64,000 bases of DNA, taken from Holacanthus passer (lineage: Eukaryota > Chordata > Actinopteri > Pomacanthidae). Both the position numbers and the translations under genes were made by a program. Below are positions 35,999 to 48,378 of the stretch, one piece after another. The stretch spans positions 620,001-684,000 of the forward strand of contig JAFREQ010000102.1 in the NCBI GenBank assembly GCA_025331565.1. The letters run 5' to 3'. Each line of letters starts with the position of its first letter. The first letter of the stretch is position 1. The notes under the pieces were generated by a model. That model was given only the letters and a program-made list of their open reading frames with translations. It was not told the DNA's origin and ran no database searches.

Positions 35999-36841
35999 CA
36001 ACACGATGTGGACACTGCAAATATACAGTATATGTACATGAATTCCTCAGCTTCTGTCTCTTTCTCTGACACTTCTCTGTCTTTCACTCCCTCTTCTCGT
36101 CTCTCTGTGCACTGACTTCCTGCGTGTTTCTGTGTGTTCCAGACAGGACCTGAGTTTATTATGTAAATTGTCAGCTACAGCAGCACATTCTGTCAATGTG
36201 TGTGTATATATAGAAAACAACTGCAGTGGGAAGTATTGAATAATATTTAGTATTCAACTTAGATTGGACAGTTATGTTGAATCATAGTAGATTATGCAGT
36301 GGTTGTAAATGTAGTTTTGAACTGCATCTTTGAAACATCCAGTGTTTAAGATTTTATTGCACTCTTATTGAGTTCTCAAGGAGTAAATACACTAGAGGAA
36401 GATTAATATCAACTATCATTATTTGAATTGTTGATATGCTATCACAAAGGGACTGTATACCACTTGTTAAAATTATGAAATTATGGCAATCAAAGGATTT
36501 GTATAGTTATGATACAAGTTACAATTAACTAATGAAATACTGTCGTATTTGCTAACTGCAGTAACTTTATTACTCATTCTCAGGTCCTCTCCTGTGTTTG
36601 TACGCCAAAAAATATTTCCTGTTGTTCAGTGGCATGGTGAACTCATTTGTGTGAGTCAGTGTTGTTAGTTTTTTTTTTTTTAGATAGTAAGACTGAAACA
36701 AGAGTATGAATCACCTCTGAAATGCTTTCACACCCAAATGCCTCTGAACCACCACACACAAGCCTTTACAGTATTGTTATCAAAGTGCCTTTTATTTCAA
36801 TACCATCTTGTCTCCCAATGCTGTTTATGAGTTATTTATTA

Positions 36842-36847
36842 AATAAA
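36842..36847 (+). terminator. itgb1: itgb1 polyadenylation signal AATAAA
   Basis: Canonical hexamer with a T/G-rich downstream element within 30 bases. It is the last strong signal before the rab18 promoter. Confidence 0.7.
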
Positions 36848-37639
36848 GTACAAAAATTGTCTGTGTCTTTCTGTGTGGCTAGCTTTGATGAAAAGATTTT
36901 CCTCTTGTGTTCTGTAAAAAGGTCAACATTTTTTGTAAATGCTCTCATTTTTTTAAAATAGTGAGCCAGGAACAGGAGTAATGACTCATTTAGGCTGAAG
37001 GCTAGAGGCATGTTCCAATGTTTTAAATATAATTTCTACTGAAACTGAGGAGCAGTTAGATCAAATTAGCTATGAGTACATAACTATACATAAGTATAGT
37101 TGGCTACAGTAAGATACTATAAGGCTGTGTTCTTTGTGTACTGCTTACTTTTATTTAAACATGGACAATGTGATCCTTTACATATCCATGCCATGGTTTG
37201 GCTCATGAACGATCACAAGTTTATCATACTTTTAAAGGTTTATTTATAGGGCCCATTTAGAGGAGGGAGGGGTATTGAGTTGAGGACAATGAAGACTGGA
37301 GACTGAACATGCAGCATCCCATTATATTTGAGTTTAATTTATAATGACAAAAACAACAACAGTTTATTTTACTGGGAGAGCATGCATGTCGAGCACTTAG
37401 CCTTCTAAATAGAAAATATGGAAATAAATTTTGTTTCAAATAATAAAAATAAATAAATTATAAAACCAATGAAAATCAATAGACCAATTTCACAGGTAAT
37501 TACATGATGTAATTCAATTGAATAGAACACATTTGAATTGCTTTTATTACCCATTATACAACTTTGCAGAAATTCAAGTGTATTCATGAATCACATATGT
37601 TAGAATAATGCCTGATTAGTTGTGTAATCATAAAGATTA

Positions 37640-37839
37640 ACTCATGCATATGTACCAACCGGAAGTTGCAAAAAGTCATACCGGAAATGGTTGGAGTGAG
37701 TCTTCTTCCCAGGACGTTGTCAAACTATCTTTGTTGCGAGCTGTAAACAGGAACGCAAGTTAGAAACGTCGTTTTAAACCGACTTAAACAGGCTGTTTTA
37801 GCTAAGTATCGAGACTAACGCAGCTGGTTGTGAGGGAAA
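37640..37839 (+). promoter_or_regulatory. rab18: rab18 promoter and 5' UTR
   Basis: Two ETS-family words, CCGGAAGT at 37659-37666 and CCGGAAAT at 37681-37688, lie 150-180 bases before the rab18 ATG in a TATA-less region. This arrangement is common for housekeeping genes. The 5' UTR is probably the following 100-150 bases, which contain several CG dinucleotides. The exact start site is unknown. Confidence 0.6.
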
Positions 37840-40800
37840 ATGGAAGAAGACATACTAACGACGCTGAAAATATTGATAATAGGAGAAAGTGGCGTTGGGA
37901 AGTCCAGGTAGGCTCAAACCATATCCAAGAAACTGATGTCGTGGCTCACTGCTAACGTTAGCTAGCTAGCGTTAGCTTAGCAGCCAACCGTAAAATGTGA
38001 CGTTCAGAGATCATGTAGCGCTTTAAAAACGACTCAGCTATGGTTGTCCTCTTTTTTGATAACAAACAGGCCACATTGTGTGTCTATTATAAGCTAAAAC
38101 CAGGCTTGTGTGTGCTGGCTGTCCAGCTAACTTCAGCTAGCTAGTGGTAGCTGTGTGTGACATCATCTTTGTCAGCTTGAAGATGTTGCAATCGAGACCA
38201 CTTTTCTGCCTTGTCCATGTGGTTTTACAGCCATGGGCGCTGACAGTTATGTAACTTATAACTGCTTGTTAGCAGATTAAAGTGAAGACATGATGAGAAG
38301 CAGCAGCAGCCCCTTTTTTGTTGTAAATAATTGTGATGGCTGTGCAAAGAAGCAACCCCCGTTCCTGCAGTAAATTGTATTTACTGTACTTGTAGAGCTT
38401 TATTCTCCAAGATCAAGTGGTTCACTTCACACATCGTTATGAACAACAAACATCTACATGCAATAGATTAATTTAAGAGTTCATGCTTGAGCGAGCTTGG
38501 TCTCTCTAGAGGGACTCAAGAGCTGTATGGCTTTTACCACACAGTTGATTTTTCCAATATGTAGCAATCAGAGGTCCTTGTTAGCAACCACAAATCAGCC
38601 TAATATTCAAAGCAGAGTATAATGTTTTTCCCTACATTAGTGTGGAAATTTGTATTGTGTATTACGCCAACAGAGAACTTGGTCAGGTTTGCTAGTCTCC
38701 ATGACTGTGGTCCAGACTGCATGAAAGAATCCTGATAGCCAGCCTGAGCCATCAACCATCAAATTGCAAATTCTGGTATCAAGTACAGCGTGCCTTCCAT
38801 AGTCATAGCACGGTACATAGGTAATGAGCTGCCCAAAGCTTTTGTTGTAAGCCTTTTCACAAGTCAACTGTCTGGCCAAAAAAAATCATCTTTCACTGCA
38901 CACTGATGACCAAGCCTCGGGTTCTCAAAATAACAAACCGTAACATGAACCACAAAATCAGTGATCACAAGATCTTCAGTGTGATCAACAAGGGATCAGA
39001 TGTTAAAAGGATTTGAGAATCCGCCTGATTTTGCATCAGCTAAGTGTTAGCCCAGAAGGTTGTAAATAATCTGAACTGTTTGTACTAATTCGTGTAGTGT
39101 TTCTGCAGTGTTCATTCTTAATTTATTTTTTTAATTTTAATCCCTTTATTAGTCCCACAATGGGAAAATTTCCATTCAGGCTGCCACAACAAGGCGCCAA
39201 CATGCTCACACAGGTGCGTGAGCATACCCTGGCCGGGAGTCGTACCCAGGTCTCAGCGGTGAGAGTACCAAATTCTACCCACCGGACCACCACACAGGGC
39301 AATTGTTACTCTAATGTCAGTTCTTTCCTCCTCTATTCACTTTTTTGGCATTATCCTATTTAGATAATTTACTGATTACAACACACAGCTATAATTTGAA
39401 TCTGGAGTCTGTGCCTGTTTTAGTTTTTATGGTAGACATGTCTTTTTTTCACATTTTCCCTAATAATGCTGGTCGATCACTTACTACAATGGCAGCGCTG
39501 TATTGACTGAGCGCAGAGGAGGGACTGAGTTTATGCCAACACAATAACATAGGCCTAGATTTGCTTATATTTCCAGAAAACAGCAGAGTTTGGTGGCCAG
39601 CTGCACGCTGCCTGCTAGTGCATCACCAAGGCCAAAGGCGTTTCCAAAAAGCAATTTTGTATTCTCATAAAATAGGCTTTTGCTTAATACAATAAACTAA
39701 TTCAGACTATGATTAGTTTTAAATGTCATTATTTGAATAATCCTGAGCCAGTTGTGCTATTGTCAAGTAGCTGCACTGACTGAACTCATTTTTGCATACA
39801 GATATGTAATTTATTTTCCCTGCAATCTGTAGAAGTCCTTAAATCATCAGGGAGATGTCTGCCTGGCAAGGAAAACCCAAGTTTTATTTTACCTGAACAA
39901 ATGACCTACACAGAACACATTTCTAACTTGGCCGTCTCCAAGCATGGCTCATCAGCCCCTTGCTCTAGCATCTCTCCTGATGGGCCATGAGGGGGGAAAA
40001 AAGAGAATTATACTTGGGTCAAGGGAAAGGAGTGAGCTTATCCCCATCATCAGTGTTGTGATTAAGACCTATGCTCTTGATTAGTCATAGTTAAGAAATT
40101 AACCCTGTCCTCATCACTGCAATCTAGCAGTGATATCATCTGGACCTTGTAATGCAAGTGAAAGACAAAAGTAATCAATAGAAAGAGATAAGAGATACGA
40201 AATTCGATAAGTCTGGTGCCGCAGGATAAGTTATGTGAAGAGAGCAAATGGAAACCTGATCCTACATCAAAAGCTTGCTCAACCTATGTGGAATAGAATT
40301 ACAGAAAAAAGCCTTTCTGCTGTGTTTGTTAGTGATTAGTAATGAGTCTTAATGTAATCATTTTCTTCTTCCTGTCAACAGCCTCCTCTTGCGATTCACA
40401 GATGACACATTTGACCCAGAACAAGCGGCAACAATAGGTGAGTAACACATGTGAGCTCAGTTAACGGAAGAGTAAAATAAAAATTTCTGTGCATTAGAAG
40501 GTGGTGGCACCTTAAAGATCATCATCAGTAGAGTCAATACAGACCCAAACCCAAAGGAATTAAGAACAAACAAGGATCTTAAATTTCAACTTAAATTATT
40601 ATGAACACATGTTTGGGTAATTCATGAAAAGTACTTTAAAATGGGTAGTGTTGTAGGGAACATATTAGCTCCTTGATTAAGAATTACACCCACAAATGTA
40701 AGAAGGCACAAGATAAGAAGCATATTTCAGTATACTGCAGTCCAGTCCAACACCACCACTAATTACAACCTCAGTAATAAACGTATATTCGAATTAATAC

Positions 40801-43800
40801 TTGCATGAAATTTATAGCAAAAACTGTTCAATTATAAGCTTCATAAAGTAAGAATATGTTGTACCGTGAGAAGCTATTGTACTGGATTTTATAGGTGTAA
40901 TGAATAAATGAGTGTACATTAATGAATGATTATATTTTAATATATATACATAATAAATCTTGTAAACAATAATAAGTCAGAATATCCCTGGAGCTCAGTT
41001 AATACTACAGTAGCTTGTCACTGAAGTTGAAGACGCCAGTAGTCAGACAGCACACCAAATGCAAGTTCCAGTAATTGGCAGAACTATAAATGACTACTGT
41101 AGACAACAATGGCTAATACATTCAGTTAAGTGCACATAAACTGTTCTTCATTCTGCTTCCTAGTCTGTAGGCCCTGGCAGATACTCTACATTGTACTGAA
41201 CAACAGTCCACAAAATGACAGAACCCTTGCAGAGTTGGTCCAGACTGTGAAAATCTAGTTAGCAGCTACGAGTCAATTGAAATAAAAACCAGAGGTCCCC
41301 CAAATATGGTTTGGAGCAACGGTGCTGAAAGCTGTGGGAAGAGTAAGAAACATGAACGTGATCAGCTGATTGACTGTGTATAATTCATTTTCTTTTATAA
41401 TTCTTTAATTCTTTCTTTATTTTTTTAATTCATTAATTTTATTTTTTTCCGTGGCAGCCTGAGACCAGCAGATACCCTGGAAACTCAAATATGATGATAT
41501 GCCCATCTGTCATCCCATCGCACATTAATTGATATTCCAATCAGATGTATTCAGTATATTGCACAGCCCTAATTCTTATGTCAATTGCACACCCAGTATT
41601 TATTGTAATTTAATGTAATTTAAAACAGAATTTCGAGGGTTTTTTTTTTCACTAGAATCAAAATAAAGCTGAGGCCACTGTACAGAAATTTGGCCTGTTG
41701 GAAGGTCTGTTGGGTGAGCAGTTGTCAAGCTGGAAGTAAAAGTTAGCACGATATCATACGCCCTCGCAGCCACAACGCCACTTGATTTATTTCAAACTTA
41801 ATGAGGAGTTTGAAAGAAAATCCTGCAGCAGACCAGGCTATCCATCTTATCTGGTGAGATGGTGAGCTTAGTGGTACATTATTTTTACAAGTGGAGGTTT
41901 TCCAGATTGTGGTGGATCTGCAAATGATCAGCTTCTCTTGACGGTATAACTCATTTTGTGCACCAAGGACACACCTGTTATATTTTCAGGTGGCCTTGAA
42001 GCTGTAATAACCTTAGCGGATTTATGTTCATCAAAGCATTCTACAGCTCAAAATGTATAATTTTATTAATGAGTTTGAATGTAATTTACTTAAACTAATG
42101 TTAACTCGTGAAGAGCTTAGAGCTCACAATGCTGTCTTTGTCAAAACAACCAAAAGTACAGATTCCAGCAGAGGTTTAAACGTTTTATTTGGGAACCTTT
42201 GCCAAACAGATGTCTTTATTGGAGTTAAGCCTCCCGTTTTTTGACTCATTTTCCCTCAGATTCAGTCAGAAATCACTTTTAATTCTGTATTCCTTGATTT
42301 GAATTGATGTCCATCCTTACCACCGAAAGCAGTTCAGCTGAGGTTGTATTTCCTCCCCGTGTCACATTAGCACTCAGTGTGTTGGCCTAAAGGTATTAAA
42401 TAGGCAAGAATTAAGCACTTGTAACAGTTATCTTTTGGTCTTAATGAGGTTACAGATGACTAGTGACTCCTGGGTAGAGTCATTACAAAAGGTGAAAGAG
42501 AGACAACCCAGGGTAATGTTGGCACCCCCTGTCGCCTACTGACAGCAGCTCTTATTGTTTTCAATGTAGTAGGGTGTGTTGTGATGCTCTCAGTGTATTT
42601 ATATCGTTCAATGAATGGCTGTTTTTACGCTCTGGCCCGCAGAGATCACTTCCAGCGGTAGTGGTGTCTTGTGTTGTGACATGACAAACAGATGCTTTAC
42701 TGTATGTTCTCAGGGAAAGTCCTGCGTGACTTTGTACTAAATTAAAGCAGGAGAGACTGGTTCAGGATCAGGTTAATGTTTCGTGTAAACTCCTCTCCAC
42801 ACGCATCTGGCAGCAGTATCTGAGCAACCCTACTGGACCAGAGGAAGAGCGGGTTGTTTTGATTGACTGTGTGAACAGACTGTATATTGGTGTGCAAGTG
42901 TGTGTGGTACACTTACTGTATGTCGTATATCCTCGGTCTGTCTTCATGTCCCTTTTCTCCTCTGCTGTTTTGGCTCCGAAACCTCCTCAGTCCCAGATGT
43001 AAAAACAGCCCCATCACAAGTGTATATTTCCCTGGTAAATCTGTCAGTGGATGCTAACACTTAGACAGACACTGTACACTCTGCACACTGAGACACTGCA
43101 CAAAGGCAATAGAGGAGATTTACTTGTTGAGGGGAAGGGGAACAACATTGTTATTTTCATGTAAATGAAAAGGACCTGGCAGGACTTTTAGGGGTGAATC
43201 ATGGCTCTCTGAGCCATTTCACAGGTGGTGGATTTTTATTATTTATTATTTTAATACAGACCTGTAATGCTTCCAGTTCAGGACATTAAACCACACCATC
43301 CCTTTGTGGTGCATATGAGTGCACTGTCACGCCATAATTTACGTAAATACGGGACATGAAATGGGCGCAATTCCAGTCTGACAAGCTGGGGTTAGCAAAA
43401 TTTCAGAAACACTGTGTATGTTTTTACAATTCATCATTGATAATTATAGTCTGTCGCCAAGATATAATATTCTTGGCAGTAATTGACCAAACCTGTGAGA
43501 GTCACCATATTGGGACTGAATCAGGATGAGGTAATCATGACAGCATGACTGATGGACTGGCTTTTCATTGTCTAGGTGTCGACTTCAAGGTGAAGACCAT
43601 TACTGTGGACGGTAACAAGGCAAAGCTAGCAATATGGGTAAGTGACAAACCCTCTTCACTCTCTTCAGTAACACTCATTAAACAAAAATGTGGTGCTTCT
43701 CTGTCAGGCAGATGGACTAGCTCGAACTCCTCCATGACTCCAAGCTGTCTATTCTCTCAAGTGGCCAGAAGATGGCGCTTATGTGACACCATTTCTGCCC

Positions 43801-46605
43801 ACATGCTGGTTGAGGGACACAGAGGAGTCCGTCTAGTTGTTTATGTGCCCTGGTTTTCCTTGTGTTTGAGCCACTGTTTTTTCCTGCCAGTGTGTCCAGT
43901 AGTGCTGAGCTGGTTGTGTTTTGCAGGACACTGCAGGACAGGAGCGCTTCCGAACCCTGACGCCCAGTTACTACCGCGGTGCCCAGGGAGTCATCCTGGG
44001 TAAGCCAAGCTGTTGACGCCATCATTGCTCAAGCATGTGTGCGTGGTTGTGTGTGTGCGTGCCCTTTCAGAGTCAGGCCCCTGGTTGTAAAGAAAGTGAT
44101 GGCTTTTCATCCTGTGACCCACACACACGCACACACTCTAGCCTTTCTCTCTGGAAGTAAGTTTATACCCTTAAGTCAGACTCCTCATATGGACATCCAT
44201 GTACAATATGTATATGAACACACACATATGCTCACACAGGAACTAGTGAAACCTCTTAAACAGACTTCCTCTGCAGCCTATGGTTTTTGACCTCTCTAAT
44301 GATGTGTAGAAACACAAGGCGCCTTGCTGTAGCACCGGGATTATGAGAGCTCCCCATGTGACACTGTCACAGAGGACGCCAAATTTCTTTAGTTTTATCA
44401 ACCATGGGTTTTTAGGTGATGCCACATTATTTATTTTATTTTTGTTGTATTATTTTCAGAAGTTAAAATAACGCAGGATTATGGGAAGTAAAGTTTTATT
44501 AGGTCTGTGCTTTTCATTAAAAAAGCAATCAAATATGCTTTTAAATTCAAGGCCTGTTAAAATGAATCACTCTTGATGTTTTAGATTTAATATCATACTC
44601 TTTCTTCAGGTTCTGTATGTGCACATAAAAATATTATTAATGCAAGACAGTCCATTGACAAAATAATTTTATAATATTCTAATACAATTATTCCCATGCG
44701 GCAAAATTGTCCTATTACTGTATGATGTATTCAGTGATGGAAACATCTAGAAACAATGCCTTTCCCCCAGTCTTAGTGCACACCTTAAGTATAGTCAACT
44801 TGTCTAGGAAATGTACAATGTGTGTATGTGTTTGCCTTCATTCTGAGTGTGTCTCTGGTTTGGCACAGTGTATGATGTCACACGACGGGAAACCTTCGCC
44901 AAGCTCGACAACTGGCTCAATGAGCTGGAGACATACTGTACAAGAAACGACCTTGTGAAAATGCTTGTGGGAAATAAAATCGATAGGGTGAGTGCACTTG
45001 TGGTTATGTATGAAATGTTTGTGTTCCCACTAAGGATAACAAAGTTGTTTAATTAGAGAGGAGCAGCACATTGAGTTTTGAATCCAGCTTGTCACACACT
45101 GTGTTTTTGCCTCTGCTTCAGCTGATGTGACCAAAGAAATTCCTCATCAGACTCCTGTTTCATTGATAATTGATATTTAATTCATTTTAATCTGCTCTTT
45201 AGACACATTTTAATATTGTTTTTGTGTATGTAGAGATGCAAAAGCTGGAATATACAGTGACTTTGCATGAAAATATGTTCCACATAAGAGGAAACTAAAT
45301 TGCCAAAAATAAGTATCTTTTTTAAAAAAAATCCATCTTGCAGCCGGTTGATAAATTACAGAATTAAATCACAGTGTCAGACCTACTTTCATATTTTTGG
45401 CAGCAAGGTCCATTACCAGGATACCAGAATCAGTCAGTGGGGATAAAAATGCCCACTAAGTAGAGCATTATGAATTTATTGTGTCCTGTTCTTTGTCTGT
45501 GAAAATCACTTTTCCTCTCTGCCCCGTGACGACCACAGTAGCTGACAGCTCCGCCCGGCAGACCTCAAAAAAGCCATTACCTCTCTTTTGTTTTAGGAAA
45601 ACCACGAGCTAGACAGGGCAGAAGGGCTGAAGTTTGCAAGAAAACATTCCATGCTTTTTATAGGTAAGTCAGGAGGATTCCCTGCTCTACAAAGACCTGC
45701 TGGGCATGAGTTACAGCAGACTATTACACAGGGGAAGCAGCTTTTGAAAATAACTATCATACTTGCTGAGCAATGTTTGCATAGTTCTATATATAAAACA
45801 GGCTTCATGTATCATCTTCCATGTGCGCATATTTTTCACTGTACGTATTTTTCAGATTTGTCAGTAAAGGACTACTTAATAGGGTTGAAATGACTTCAAG
45901 TGAAACACCTAGTTTTTATCTTCATTAAGAACTGAAAAATGTGATTTTGCAAGTGTTTGAAATGGAAAGATTTCATTCTGAGCTTGCCAAGTTTTTCCGA
46001 GACATTTCCCAAAGTATTAATTTTGATTTGGTTTTTTTGAAGATTTATCTCTTTATTCTCCGGTTATTACTATTCTAATGTTTCTGGATATTATCATGTT
46101 GGGGAGCCGGTGTTGATTATATCTGCTAATAAGTAAAGGTCACTATTAGTGTCTGAAGTTGACAGTTATTGTTGAGACATTTTCCACCGCTCCTATGTCC
46201 ATTCTGCCGAGTCCAGCAGATGATGACATCAAGCTGCAGACCTTAGCAGTTGTTAGATCTGTATCTCATCTTTTCTCCCCCATTTCCATCCTCCTCTTTT
46301 AATCCATCTCTCGTCTTCATTTTTCCTTGTCTCTTGTTTTTCCTTTTTCTCCTCTCCTCTGTATCTGTCCCTGTCCCTTTGTCCCTGCTCATCCTGCCTT
46401 TATTTTTTTTTCCCCTCTACACACTGTTCTTCCAGAGGCAAGTGCTAAGACCAGGGATGGCGTTCAGTGTGCATTTGAGGAGCTGGTGGAGAAGATCATC
46501 CAGACTCCCGGCTTATGGCAGAGCGAGAACCATGGCCGAGGAGTCCAGCTCACCGACGAAGATGCGGGAGGTGGAGCCTGCAGTGGTTACTGCTCCCTGG
46601 TCTAG
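37840..46605 (+). CDS. rab18: Ras-related protein Rab-18, complete, seven exons
   Basis: Exons 37840-37907, 40382-40437, 43576-43637, 43927-43999, 44869-44987, 45597-45663 and 46436-46605 splice at GT-AG sites and keep frame. They give 615 nt and 204 aa (human 206). Nucleotide-binding motifs are all intact: P-loop GESGVGKS (15-22), switch-I Thr40, DTAGQ (63-67), NKID (122-125) and EASAK (149-153). The effector region matches Rab18 rather than other Rabs. The C-terminus is CSGYCSLV with Cys197 and Cys201, a CaaX-like prenylation box (human ends CSVL). In the family, Rab18 is a small GTPase on the ER and lipid droplets involved in ER shape and lipid droplet dynamics, activated by the RAB3GAP complex. 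The initiator ATG sits in GGGAAAATGG. The gene starts less than 1 kb after the itgb1 polyadenylation signal, on the same strand. Confidence 0.97.
37951..37977. repeat. Near-palindrome GCTAACGTTAGC-type in rab18 intron 1
   Basis: GCTAACGTTAGC is itself a perfect palindrome and is followed by GCTAGC and a GCGTTAGCT arm, so the 27-base block is nearly self-complementary. It lies about 45 bases into the first intron. Such words are common in fish genomes. Confidence 0.7.
39136..39300 (-). mobile_element. tRNA-Glu-derived SINE with a LINE-type tail
   Basis: On the minus strand, 39300-39228 aligns by eye with a tRNA-Glu: CCCTG near the start, TGGTCCGGTGGGTAGAATTT around the A box, an anticodon-loop word TACTCTCACCG (CTC) and a B-box-like GGGTACGACTCCC, closing with CCAGGG. 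A short body follows, then TTTTCCCATTGTGGGACTAA and TAAAGGGATT, the same tail as the LINE fragment at 7380-7456. The tRNA part has lost normal pairing in several places and is a SINE head, not a tRNA gene. The copy sits in rab18 intron 1, antisense to the gene. Confidence 0.75.
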
Positions 46606-46608
46606 GCG

Positions 46609-46722
46609 ACACGCACATATTCAAACACATTCACACACAACATGTTCAGACATACACACAAGCAAACACCACACACAGTGTCACACACTCAAACCACAAG
46701 CATAGACACAAACACACCCCCC
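46609..46722 (+). repeat. rab18: CA-rich low-complexity stretch at the start of the rab18 3' UTR
   Basis: Imperfect CACA/ACAC runs with TTCA, CATA and AAGC interruptions, beginning immediately after the stop codon. In RNA, such CA-rich stretches can be bound by hnRNP L. Confidence 0.85.
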
Positions 46723-48372
46723 TCCTACTGTGTGATGTCCTGAGCTGAGCTCCCTCCTCAGACATGAAGGCAGTGGAGGTCTGACCGTCTCCCCTCTGCT
46801 GAGCTGTAAGGGTTGACCGTCCACACACTCTACCTGTGTTCACACAGACACTACTTTTTGCACACTTTCTAATAACAAACGCTGCGCTAAAATGCAAAAA
46901 TGCAGCTCAGCCTTCCTCTTAATGGAATTTGAGTGAGTTTTCTCTCCTCTGTTTTGTTTTGAGTTACAGTTTTGTGGCAGTTTTCGGGACCTTGGTCAAA
47001 ACATTAACCATTCTTGCTTCATACATACTGTATGATTTAGGGATAGCAGTGCAGTGAAATAAGTACAAAAGTGTAAACCAAAGTTAGTCAAGCACATGAC
47101 TAAATCTCTGAAGTATGGTAATGAGAATGGAAAAATCATTTTTGACCAAGGGTTCTCTCTTGTCTCCAGCATGCTTATTGTCCTCGGAGCACCTTGCCTT
47201 AGTGAGCACATCTGTACCAATGCAGGGCCGACTTGTCTCCAGTGTTTGTCTTTCCTTTGCTCCGTCTTGCGCTTGATCCCGATCCCGCCCCTCAGACTCT
47301 TTGAACCATATGCTGCTTATGGAGAAGCTTATCAAGCCAAGCCATCTTGTATTCTATCTCACCAGTCTCACTCAAAAGTTTGGATCATGTGTCTCTGTTG
47401 TCCACACAACTGCCTCATTTCTTCAGTATATAATAGAGTTACCAAGTGTCTGGAATGACATTTTACTACTTTTTATTGACTCGGACTTCAAACCTTTGGT
47501 GTGTTTTGAAGAGTGCATAAATCAAAGAGATTGGCACCAGCAGGCTTTCCACTGGGTGCAGAAGAAGAGGGAACCTCTTAAAATTGCACGCCTTTGTCGT
47601 AACGAGTTGCTTTAATGGAGTGCAACTTACTGGCACTCCCTCACTCAGACAGATAATATCAGTAATATCACTAGCACTGCTAGAGTTTTTCATATACACC
47701 CCTTTGACTGGACAGAGACAAAGGAAAAGTGTTCAATATTAGACAGGGCAGTGAGTCATAAGGGTGTTTCCACTGAATTTGGAAAAAATCAAAGAAAAAG
47801 CTGTGTGCTCCACATTGCTGATGGATTTTGCAGTACTCCTATCTCTGTGTTTGTATCTGAGCAGCAGTTATAAATGTACTGTACCCCCGACCTCTGGCCA
47901 TGTTTGTAGTATTCGAGTGCTGATCTGGGAAATGTAGTTCCGAGGGATTGATCTTGTACCAGGGATGGTGAAAATGACATGGATTCAAGCATGTCTTGTC
48001 ACAAATTGATTTTTTTTATTTTTTATCTCTTTTTAATTGCATGGGAAACTGCGTGCCATTCTTTTGTGTTTGTTTGTCCAGTGAGTGGCCTCTGGAGGCT
48101 GCTTACTATAAACTTTAACTTATATTTAGCTGAAAATAAAGCATTGCATACAGGTTTACCATTTGAATTGAATGGTATAATTAAACAAAAAGGAAGTAGG
48201 CTTTTACTTATTAAACTGGTATAGCTGTCTTTTTTGTGTTCAGCAATATGTTGAAACATGTATACCTTTGTAAATTGTGTGTATTTTAGGAATTTGGTGG
48301 GATAACTCCTGTATGAATTGTAAAGCTGAATGTATGCATATTTCACTACAAACCGCCCTATGTATTAAACTA

Positions 48373-48378
48373 AATAAA
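48373..48378 (+). terminator. rab18: rab18 polyadenylation signal AATAAA
   Basis: Canonical hexamer within TTAAACTAAATAAAATTC, followed by T-rich sequence. It is the most distal good signal after the coding region. Confidence 0.65.

Larger units (their letters stand above)
35669..36868 (+). other. itgb1: itgb1 3' untranslated region
   Basis: The stretch runs from the beta-1A stop to a hexamer AATAAA at 36842-36847, followed by a T/G-rich CTGTGTCTTTCTGTGTGG segment, giving a UTR of about 1.2 kb. It contains a 26-base T run at 35970-35995. No competing gene lies in the interval. Confidence 0.75.

Noticed and set aside
38637..38879. 80-codon minus-strand frame in rab18 intron 1
   Set aside because: The peptide reads plausibly but has no family I can name, no flanking splice signals and no second exon; chance or a decayed insertion is more likely.
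39228..39300. A tRNA-Glu gene on the minus strand
   Set aside because: The A and B boxes are altered, the acceptor stem pairs poorly, and it is fused to a SINE body with a LINE-type tail, so it is a SINE head.
47301..47615. 104-codon frame downstream of the rab18 stop
   Set aside because: It lies within the inferred rab18 3' UTR, before its last polyadenylation signal, with no recognisable domain.
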